A DNA stretch of 47,440 nucleotides from Nocardia mexicana NBRC 108244. Lineage in GTDB: Bacteria; Actinomycetota; Actinomycetes; Mycobacteriales; Mycobacteriaceae. Position numbers and translations under genes: made by a program. The notes beneath the pieces are model-generated. The model was not told the DNA's origin and ran no database searches. It saw only the letters and a list, made by a program, of their open reading frames with translations. The stretch lies in assembly GCF_001613165.1 (NCBI RefSeq), contig NZ_BDBV01000077.1, positions 1-47,440 on the forward strand. The letters are read 5' to 3'. Positions 20,554 through 27,255 of this stretch are shown here, in pieces (positions within the stretch are counted from its first letter, which is position 1; every line of letters starts with the position of its first letter).

Positions 20554-20940
20554 ATGCGCGGAACGGTTGTCTCGGCAGTATTCCTGGGCGTGATCGGTGG
20601 TTGTCTCGCGGCGGCCGGACCGGCCAACGCGGTGAGCGACCCGGAAACCTGCGCGGCCGTCAAGACGGCGGTCAATGATTTCAGCGCCAAGCACGATGCG
20701 GCCCACGGCTCCGATCCCGCCGCGCTGGCGGGCTCGCCGGCACTGTGGTCCGAACTCGGCGGAAACCTCGACAGCGTCGCGGCGAAGGCCGACGAGGGCA
20801 AGGTGAAGACCGCGCTCGGCGGCGCGGTCGCACAGGTGAACCGCGCGGCCGCCGCCCCGGATGCGGACCGCCAGGCGCTGCTCGACGGCCCGGAGTTCCG
20901 GAACTCCATGGCCGCCGTCGACACCGCCTGCGGGTTCTGA
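20554..20940 (+). CDS. Secreted hemophore-related protein
   Basis: A 128-residue exported protein. A Sec signal peptide covers residues 1-27 (hydrophobic AVFLGVIGGCLAAAG, cleavage after ANA). The mature part is helical, with one cysteine near each end (PETCAAV and DTACGF) that can form a disulfide, a pattern of the small mycobacterial heme-binding hemophore-related proteins. No heme-binding residue can be proved from the sequence. GAAGGG precedes the ATG. Its stop abuts the stop of convergent fadD5 with no spacer. Confidence 0.65.
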   Translation: MRGTVVSAVFLGVIGGCLAAAGPANAVSDPETCAAVKTAVNDFSAKHDAAHGSDPAALAGSPALWSELGGNLDSVAAKADEGKVKTALGGAVAQVNRAAAAPDADRQALLDGPEFRNSMAAVDTACGF

Positions 20941-22512
20941 TTATCCCGAATAGTCCTTGCGCAGCTGGACTTTCACGACCTTGCCGCTGGCATTGCGCGG
21001 CAGCTCCGGCACGATCACCAGATCCTTGGGGTGCTTGTAGCGGGCCAGGTTCTCGTTGAGGAAGGGCGCGAGGTCCTCCAGCGTGAGGGTGTCGTCCGAA
21101 TTCAGCAGGGCGACAACGGCGACCGGGACCTCGCCCCACTTCTCGTGGGCGCGGCCGATGACCGCGGCCTCGTGGATCTTCGGATGCGCGAACAGCACGT
21201 TCTCCACCTCGGCGCAGTAGATGTTCTCACCGCCGGAGATGATCATGTCCTTCTTGCGGTCCACCACATAGACGAAGCCCTCCTCGTCGGTGCGGACCAG
21301 ATCGCCGGAGTGGAACCAGCCGCCGGCGAACGCCTCCGCGGTGGCCTCCGGCTTGTTCCAGTAACCCTGCATGAGAGTCGGTCCGCGATAGACGATTTCG
21401 CCGATCTCGCCGGGCGCGACGTCGTTCATCTCGTCGTCGACGATGCGGGCCTGAATCGTCGGGATGGGCTTGCCCACCGACCCGAGCTTGCGCAGCGCGT
21501 CGCGGCCCTCCAGCACGCAGGTGATCGGCGACATCTCGGTCTGGCCGAACACCGCGACATTCTGCGCGTCGGGGAAACAGTCGGCCATCGCCTGCAGCAC
21601 CGTGTTCGAGGCGGGCGCAGCGCCCCAGCTGAGCATCTCCAGCGCCAGCTTGCGCTGCTTGACCGTCGGCTCCTCGCAGATCAACTGCCACTGCGCGGGG
21701 ACGCAGAACGCGGTGGTGGCCTGCTCGGCCTCGACGGCATCGAGGAATTCCTTGGCGTCGAAGGCGCCCAGCGGATGCAGCACGGTCTTGCTGCCGAGCT
21801 GGAAAGCCGGTGCGAGACTGCCCAATCCGGCGATGTGGAACAGCGGCGAGGTGCAGAAGCCGACCGACTCGGGCGTGGTGTTCATGGCCCGGATACAGGT
21901 GAGCGCCTGCGCGGTCATGTTGGCATGCGTCAGGATCGCGCCCTTGGGGCTGCCGGTGGTGCCCGAGGTGTACATGATCAGGCAGGGCGTGTCCTCCGGA
22001 ATGTCCAGCGGCACATGGGGTGTGGCCTCCTCGGCGAGCGCATCGTCGTAGCCGAGCACGCCGTCCGCGCTGCGGCCGCCGATCACGACGCAGGTCTCGA
22101 GGGACGGGGACTGCGCCATGACACCGGTCGCCAAGGGCTGCAGCACGGTGTCGGTGACGATGGCCTTCGCACCCGAATCGGCGACGATATAGGCCACCTC
22201 GGGCGGGGTCAGCCGGAAGTTCACCGGCACCGCGATCGCACCGAGCGCGTTGATGCCGAATACCGCCTCCAGGTACTCCGGGTAGTTCAACGCGAGGATG
22301 AGCACCCGATCACCGAACCCGACCCCTCGACGGGCGAGCGCGTCCGCGAACTTCAGGGAGCGCTCGTGCAGCTGCTTCCAGGTGGTGTCCTGCCCCCGGA
22401 ACCGGATCGCCACGGCGTCCGGCCGCATGAGCGCGTGCGCCGCAATCTGGTTGTTCCAGTGGTTGCGGCGCGACCGGATCGGCTCGTCGAGCGACTGGGT
22501 ACCGGTGGTCAT
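20941..22512 (-). CDS. fadD5: Fatty-acid-CoA ligase, FadD5-type
   Basis: A 523-residue adenylate-forming enzyme that makes acyl-CoA from a fatty acid, ATP and CoA. Visible motifs are the P-loop LIMYTSGTTGSPKGAILTH (about residue 188), the aromatic FGQTEMSPITC, GGWFHSGDLV (the adenylate Asp), DRKKDMIISGGENIYCAEVE, and the C-terminal lysine in PRNASGKVVK. The protein reads closely like M. tuberculosis FadD5 along its whole length. In M. tuberculosis fadD5 adjoins the mce1 operon; no mce genes are here. The ATG has GAGGA seven bases upstream. It is divergent from the nitronate monooxygenase gene. Confidence 0.87.
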   Translation of the reverse strand: MTTGTQSLDEPIRSRRNHWNNQIAAHALMRPDAVAIRFRGQDTTWKQLHERSLKFADALARRGVGFGDRVLILALNYPEYLEAVFGINALGAIAVPVNFRLTPPEVAYIVADSGAKAIVTDTVLQPLATGVMAQSPSLETCVVIGGRSADGVLGYDDALAEEATPHVPLDIPEDTPCLIMYTSGTTGSPKGAILTHANMTAQALTCIRAMNTTPESVGFCTSPLFHIAGLGSLAPAFQLGSKTVLHPLGAFDAKEFLDAVEAEQATTAFCVPAQWQLICEEPTVKQRKLALEMLSWGAAPASNTVLQAMADCFPDAQNVAVFGQTEMSPITCVLEGRDALRKLGSVGKPIPTIQARIVDDEMNDVAPGEIGEIVYRGPTLMQGYWNKPEATAEAFAGGWFHSGDLVRTDEEGFVYVVDRKKDMIISGGENIYCAEVENVLFAHPKIHEAAVIGRAHEKWGEVPVAVVALLNSDDTLTLEDLAPFLNENLARYKHPKDLVIVPELPRNASGKVVKVQLRKDYSG

Positions 22513-22861
22513 GCTGTAGTCCTCTCAGGCCGACGGCTGAACAACAGCGAGAATACCAACTAACTTTTCATCGTGACAAGGGTTACAGAGAAGAATTGGC
22601 AACCCGCTTCTCATCGCATCATTTTCCAGTTCAACGGCGATATTTCGGCTGCTAGAGAGCTTCTATTGCGATGTCCGATTCCGGCCAGTCGCCGAGAAGA
22701 TGGCAAACTGCGGCTTACATCGAGGTTGTCGCGGGCGTCGCGCCCGTGCGACTATCGACCGCAACCGCGGGCGCGCGTGCCTGCGTGATCACTCAGGCGG
22801 TCGCACCGCCGGCGCGGCGGCAGCTCGGGCACCGCCGTCGAACACAGCAGGAGGACTACCG
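22513..22861. other. Divergent promoter region fadD5 / nitronate monooxygenase
   Basis: 349 bases without a convincing gene. The fadD5-proximal ~180 bases are less GC-rich than the surroundings (CCAACTAACTTTTCATCGTG at 22557-22576), as expected for promoters. A GTGATCAC palindrome lies at 22787-22794 and a GGGCG-tcg-CGCCC hairpin at about 22736-22748. GGAGG precedes the monooxygenase ATG by seven bases. No KstR-type operator was recognised. Confidence 0.45.
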
Positions 22862-23833
22862 ATGTTGCGCACCAGGTTCACCGAGGAATTCGGCATCGAG
22901 CATCCGATCGTGCAGGGCGGCATGATGTGGGTCGGCCGGGCCGAGCTCGTCGCGGCCGTCGCGAACGCCGGTGGCCTCGGGTTCATCACCGCGCTCACCC
23001 AGCCCACCCCCGAGGATCTGCGGAACGAGATCGCCCGCACCCGCGAGCTCACCGACAAGCCGTTCGGCGTGAACGTGACGATCCTGCCCTCGATCAACCC
23101 GCCGCCGTACGAGGAGTACGTGAAGGTGATCATCGAGTCGGGCGTGAAGATCGTCGAGACCGCGGGCAGCAACCCGGAGCCCTTCCTGCCCTACTACAAG
23201 GAGGCCGGGATCAAGGTGCTGCACAAGTGCACCAGCGTCCGGCACGCGCTCAAGGCGCAGAAGATCGGCGTCGACGGCGTCTCCATCGACGGCTTCGAAT
23301 GTGCCGGACATCCGGGCGAGGACGATGTGCCCGGCCTGATCCTGATCCCCGCCGCGGCCAAGGCGCTGCAGATCCCGATCGTCGCCTCCGGCGGTATCGC
23401 CGACGCCCGCGGCCTGGTCGCCGCGCTGGCGCTGGGCGCCGACGGCGTCAACATGGGTACCCGCTTCCTGTGCACCCAGGAGTCGGCGGTGCATCAGAAG
23501 GTCAAGGAGCAGATCGTCGCGCACACCGAGCGCGATACCCAGCTCATCTTCCGCACCATGCGCAATACCGCCCGCGTGGCCGACAACGAGATCAGCCGCA
23601 AGGTCGTCGAGATCGAGGCGGCCGGAGGCAAGTTCGAGGACGTGCGCGATCTGGTCGCGGGCGCCCGCGGCCGCCGGGTCTTCGAGGAGGGCGACCTCGA
23701 CGCGGGCATCTGGTCCGCCGGGCAGGTCCAGGGCCTGATCGACGACATCCCCACCTGCGACGAGCTGATCTCCCGCATGGTCGCGGAGGCGGAATCGCTG
23801 ATCAACTCGCGCCTGGGGTCGTTCGTGGCCTGA
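22862..23833 (+). CDS. Nitronate monooxygenase (2-nitropropane dioxygenase family)
   Basis: A 323-residue FMN-dependent TIM-barrel enzyme that oxidises nitronates such as propionate 3-nitronate. It opens with RFTEEFGIEHPIVQGGMMWVG, the family N-terminus. The FMN/phosphate segments are VDGVSIDGFECAGHPGEDDVP (His in the active-site loop), IPIVASGGIADARGLVAALALGADGVNMGTRFL. The start ATG at 22862 has AGGAGG seven bases upstream. It is likely a detoxifying or fatty-acid-related nitronate oxidase; shared intergenic control with fadD5 is inferred. A large hairpin follows the stop. Confidence 0.88.
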   Translation: MLRTRFTEEFGIEHPIVQGGMMWVGRAELVAAVANAGGLGFITALTQPTPEDLRNEIARTRELTDKPFGVNVTILPSINPPPYEEYVKVIIESGVKIVETAGSNPEPFLPYYKEAGIKVLHKCTSVRHALKAQKIGVDGVSIDGFECAGHPGEDDVPGLILIPAAAKALQIPIVASGGIADARGLVAALALGADGVNMGTRFLCTQESAVHQKVKEQIVAHTERDTQLIFRTMRNTARVADNEISRKVVEIEAAGGKFEDVRDLVAGARGRRVFEEGDLDAGIWSAGQVQGLIDDIPTCDELISRMVAEAESLINSRLGSFVA

Positions 23834-23858
23834 GTCCCGCGGGACCGATCCGCGCCAA

Positions 23859-23935
23859 CCGGCCTGGGCGGACACAGTTGACGACGAGACGGCAAGGATT
23901 GCCGCCGTCGCGGTGATTGTGTCCGCCCAGGCCGG
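23859..23935. terminator. Large hairpin between convergent genes (18-bp perfect arms)
   Basis: CCGGCCTGGGCGGACACA (23859-23876) is the exact reverse complement of 23918-23935. The 41-base loop contains a second small hairpin, CGGCAA-gga-TTGCCG. It sits between the stops of the nitronate monooxygenase (+) and the DMT transporter (-), so a bidirectional terminator is the simple reading. There is no U-tract, and the arms are longer than a usual terminator. Confidence 0.6.
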
Positions 23936-23947
23936 AGGTCATCGGGT

Positions 23948-24823
23948 TCACACCAGGTACATGACCGCGATCCCGCCCGCGACAGCGCAGGTTGCCACGA
24001 CTCGGGCGGTGCCGAAGCGCTCCCTGAACAGCAGCGTGCCGATCAAGGCTCCGGCGATGATGCTCGTTTCGCGCAGGGCGGCGACATCGGCCAGGGCGCT
24101 TCGGGTTTGGGCCCACAGGACCAGTCCGTAGGCGAGCACGCTCATCGCGCCACCGGCCAGGCCGATATGCCAGACCGGACGGATCTCGTACCACAACTTA
24201 CGCCCCCGCAGCGCGAAAGCGGCTGTGGGAACGGCCATTTGCTCCAGCAGCATGAGCCAGGCGGCGTAGCCGAGGGTGCTGTCGGCGAGCCGCACGCCGA
24301 TGCCGTCCACGGTGGTGTAGGCGGCGATCATGAGCCCGGTGGCGACCGCGGCGCCGACGGCGGCGGGACTGCTCGGGTGGGTGCGGCGACCCCAGAACAC
24401 CAGGCAGGCAAGGCCCGCCGAGACCAACAGCACCCCGGCGATCTGGCCGGGACGCGGCATCTCGCCCAGGAATATCGCCGCCAGCAGCGTGACCACCAGC
24501 GGCGACGTACCTCTGGCGAGCGGATAGGTCTGGCTGAGGTCGCCGAGTCGATACGACACCATCAGCAGGCAGTTGTAGGCGACATGCAGCGCCGTCGACG
24601 CGGCCAGATAGGGCCAGGATTCTCTGTCGGGTCCCATGGCGACGAGCACCAACGGTATTGCGCACAGCAGGCCGCCCAGATTCACGATCGTCAGCGACGC
24701 CGTCTTGTCGGGTATCCAGTGCGCGATGGCATTCCAGCTCGCATGCAGCACGGCGGCGACCAGGGTCGCGGCCAGCACGGCGGCGGAGGGGGATTGCGTG
24801 GTGGACGCGGCCAGAACACCCAT
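23948..24823 (-). CDS. EamA/DMT-superfamily transporter
   Basis: A 291-residue integral membrane protein with about ten hydrophobic segments in two EamA repeats. The first repeat starts with LVAAVLHASWNAIAHWIPD; the end of each repeat has the proline/glutamate motif (LARGTSPLVVTLLAAIFLGEMPRPGQ and LRETSIIAGALIGTLLFRERFGTAR). These carriers move metabolites or drugs; the substrate cannot be told. The leader carries two small tandem hairpins. The stop faces the large hairpin shared with the nitronate monooxygenase gene. Confidence 0.87.
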   Translation of the reverse strand: MGVLAASTTQSPSAAVLAATLVAAVLHASWNAIAHWIPDKTASLTIVNLGGLLCAIPLVLVAMGPDRESWPYLAASTALHVAYNCLLMVSYRLGDLSQTYPLARGTSPLVVTLLAAIFLGEMPRPGQIAGVLLVSAGLACLVFWGRRTHPSSPAAVGAAVATGLMIAAYTTVDGIGVRLADSTLGYAAWLMLLEQMAVPTAAFALRGRKLWYEIRPVWHIGLAGGAMSVLAYGLVLWAQTRSALADVAALRETSIIAGALIGTLLFRERFGTARVVATCAVAGGIAVMYLV

Positions 24824-25421
24824 GTCGAACCAGGCTCTCTGTCATCGGTCCCGTTGCGGGACAGGCTGATAGGAGCCCTCAGGGCTTTTATCCCGTAAGG
24901 TGTCGGCGCATCCGACCGGCTGCCGGACCGCCGTGGCGTAGCTCGGTCCGGTCCGCGCAGATCTCATTGTGCCTGTGGCCGTGACCTTTTCCCTCACCAC
25001 GACCGCGACCCACGCGCGGAACCCTATACGCAACCACGTGCTGCCCACGACCCTAGCCGCGTACGCACGCGCACGCGAGTGTGATCAACAGGACATACGC
25101 CCGCACGGCTATGGCTCGCAGCTGTCGATGAAACTGTCCGACAGACCGTCGAGATCGTCAGGGCTCGACTCCGTCCAACTTCGGAAGTTCGCCGTTTGCC
25201 CATCGCGCGTAGGTGTGCCCGTCGTCAACCGTGACGCCATCGCAGAGTCGAACCAGTTTCTGCGGGAACGCAGCTGCCGAAATGAGAAACGTTGGGCACG
25301 AATATCGCATCGACAAGGCACATTCGGAACGCTAACGGCGGATGAGCGTTCGTTGTCGTGGGAAGGCGCGGGCCCGGCCCGTGTCGGATGGCGTTGGGCC
25401 GGGCCGGGTTCGGCGTGCGGG
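24824..25421. other. 598-base gene-poor region
   Basis: No gene can be supported. It contains the DMT leader hairpins at 24848-24886. On the minus strand a ~50-codon stretch ending at about 25164 (tail DDGHTYARWANGELPKLD) looks protein-like but has no recognisable start signal or family; it could be the relic of a lost gene. Base composition at 25000-25330 is less GC-rich than the flanks. No tRNA or small RNA was recognised. Confidence 0.4.
24848..24886 (-). promoter_or_regulatory. Tandem short hairpins in the DMT transporter leader
   Basis: In the transcript direction, AGCCCT-G-AGGGCT (24886-24874) is followed by GTCCCG-CAA-CGGGAC (24862-24848), the latter ending 24 bases before the ATG. 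Two small tandem stems upstream of a drug/metabolite transporter recall two-hairpin riboswitches, but the loops do not carry the ACGR of guanidine-II RNAs. On the opposite strand the first hairpin is followed by TTTT. Confidence 0.35.
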
Positions 25422-25904
25422 TCAGCTTGCCTGGGCGAACGCGCCGGGCTCGTAGGAGCCGCCCTGTTGGCGGGCGATTACGCCGAGGCGGTTGGCGGCG
25501 TTGATCTGGGCCACCAGGGCGACCAGGGCTGCGGTTTGGTCGTCGTCGTAGTGCTTGCGCACCTCGGCCCAGGTTTCGTCCGACACGCCGCCGTGGCCGT
25601 CGGCGATGCGGGTGCCCTCCTCGCCGAGGGCGAGTGCGGCCCGCTCGGCCTCGGTGAACACGGTGGACTCGCGCCACGCGGCAACCAGGTTGATGCGTAC
25701 CGCGGGCTCTCCGGCGTGCGCGAGGTCCTTGCTGTGCGCGTCGGTGCAGTAGCCGCAGCCGTTGATCTGGCTGACGCGCAGCATCACCAGGTCCTGCGTG
25801 ACCTTCGGCAGCGTCGACTGCATGATCGCCAGGCTGGCATTGCCGAACCGCTTGGCGAACTTGGCGCCGATTTCGTTGTCCATCAGGTTGATACGGGGTT
25901 CCAT
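25422..25904 (-). CDS. AhpD-like carboxymuconolactone decarboxylase-family protein
   Basis: A 160-residue single-domain AhpD-fold protein. The redox motif is NGCGYCTDAHSKD (CxxC followed by His three residues on), with the preceding helix LVMLRVSQI typical of the CMD family. Such proteins act as alkylhydroperoxidases or general peroxidase partners. The ATG at 25904 is chosen because the fold begins there; an upstream frame extension to 26066 has no family similarity. The gene lies 94 bases downstream of the MBL hydrolase on the same strand and may be in its transcript. Confidence 0.85.
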   Translation of the reverse strand: MEPRINLMDNEIGAKFAKRFGNASLAIMQSTLPKVTQDLVMLRVSQINGCGYCTDAHSKDLAHAGEPAVRINLVAAWRESTVFTEAERAALALGEEGTRIADGHGGVSDETWAEVRKHYDDDQTAALVALVAQINAANRLGVIARQQGGSYEPGAFAQAS

Positions 25905-25998
25905 GACTTCGTCCTTGCTCGTCGCTGTCGATCTGACGAACAAGAGATGCCGGCACCCCGGATCTTGTGACAGGCCATCGGCTGTGATGCGCACCACA

Positions 25999-26961
25999 TC
26001 ACGCGCGTGCGAGCACCGCGTTGTAGTCGTGGCTCGCGACGACCTCGATCCCCGCCGGTAGTTCATGCAGGCGCTGGATGGTTTCGAAGGTCTTGTCGCG
26101 GTCGTCGTCGAAGAGTTGCCCGGGCATGGGGGCCTTCTCGCGGATCATCTCGATCTGCACGGTGTTCCAGATCGCGTCGCCCGCCAGCAGCACTCGGGTG
26201 CCGTCGTCCACCGCGAGCAGCACGCCGAGGCTGCCGGGGGTGTGGCCGGACATGTCGACCAGGATCACCGCGCCGTCGCCGAACAGGTCATGACTGCGGG
26301 CGAAGGTGAGGACGGGTGGGCCGTCGAGCTCGAGGGTGCCGATGCGGCGATCCCGCAACGGTGCGCGCACGACACCGTAGGGAGCGTATTCGCCGCTCAT
26401 CGCCCACTCGTATTCGATTCCGGGGACACGCAATTCGACCGACTCGGGCAGTTCGAGCAGTCCCGAGACGTGATCCCAATGCAGATGCGTGGCCAAGGTG
26501 AAGTCGATATCGTCACCGGACAGATCGCGTCCCGCCAGCGCGTCCTCCAGGCCGAGCACCGGCTTCTCCGGGGACACCAGCAGACCGACAGGAAAGGGCA
26601 GGCCGGGCAGCACCCGTTTGTGCACGCCCGCGCAGAGTGCCGGATCCACCAGGAACCGGGCCTGCGGATGCTGCACCAGGAACGCGCCCATCGCCATGGG
26701 CAGCGATCGCAGGCTGCGCATGCCCTCCGCGACGACGGCGGCCGGTGCCGACATCCGGGCCTGCGCCAGGGCGGTCAGCGCGACGGTGTTGCGCGCCGGC
26801 GGCGGCGAGGCCACCTCCAGGCTCGCGAGGAACCGCGGGTCGGGACGGCGCGGGCGCAACAGGCGGCGCGGCGTCGCGACCAGCGCCGCGCAGCAGTCGG
26901 TCAGTGCGCTCACTGCGCCGCGCCGCCCGGCGGCCAGGTCCGGCTGGGTCGGTTCACTCAC
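25999..26961 (-). CDS. Metallo-beta-lactamase-fold hydrolase
   Basis: A 320-residue MBL-fold enzyme. The zinc ligands are visible: ATHLHWDHVSG (HxHxDH), GHTPGSLGV, LLAGDAIWN and VVASHDYNAV. The layout with a ~85-residue N-terminal extension and the SHDYNAV ending resembles lactonase-like MBL proteins, including N-acyl-homoserine-lactone hydrolases, but the substrate is not established. No signal peptide; cytosolic. It is divergent from the AT-KR gene and precedes the AhpD-like gene. Confidence 0.85.
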   Translation of the reverse strand: MSEPTQPDLAAGRRGAVSALTDCCAALVATPRRLLRPRRPDPRFLASLEVASPPPARNTVALTALAQARMSAPAAVVAEGMRSLRSLPMAMGAFLVQHPQARFLVDPALCAGVHKRVLPGLPFPVGLLVSPEKPVLGLEDALAGRDLSGDDIDFTLATHLHWDHVSGLLELPESVELRVPGIEYEWAMSGEYAPYGVVRAPLRDRRIGTLELDGPPVLTFARSHDLFGDGAVILVDMSGHTPGSLGVLLAVDDGTRVLLAGDAIWNTVQIEMIREKAPMPGQLFDDDRDKTFETIQRLHELPAGIEVVASHDYNAVLARA

Positions 26962-27213
26962 GGCGTCACCTCACCGACGCTCGCTGCCACCGTGTACGAG
27001 ACACGCTGTGTCGACGGTTCATTCCTCACGACGCCACGTTAGGCGTACTTCCGCATTCGCTCCAGCCGTGCGCGGCTTATGACGGCTGCGCCCATCAGGC
27101 GATGGTGGACGCCACCCGGAAGCCTCTTCTGTGCCGGGCAAGTTCTCGGCATAATCGCCGGGGGACACCGGAGCGCCGGTGATCTCCGCCGAACGCGGGG
27201 AGGGAGCACCGAC

Positions 27214-27255
27214 ATGGGGCACCGCACGACAATCGAGCACTGCGCGACACCATGA
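27214..27255 (+). CDS. Putative 13-codon leader peptide before the AT-KR gene
   Basis: MGHRTTIEHCATP with GGGGAGGGAG about nine bases upstream. Its stop overlaps the AT-KR start as ATGA at 27252-27255. The AT-KR ATG has no ribosome-binding site of its own, so translation probably depends on termination of this ORF. Confidence 0.45.
   Translation: MGHRTTIEHCATP

Noticed and set aside
22862..23833. FadD5 and nitronate monooxygenase as part of an mce operon
   Set aside because: No yrbE or mce genes are present in the window.
24848..24886. Guanidine-II (mini-ykkC) riboswitch
   Set aside because: Tandem hairpins are present but the ACGR loop sequences are missing.
24969..25970. 333-codon plus-strand frame over the gene-poor region
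   Set aside because: Mostly antisense to the AhpD-like gene, with no family similarity or ribosome-binding site.
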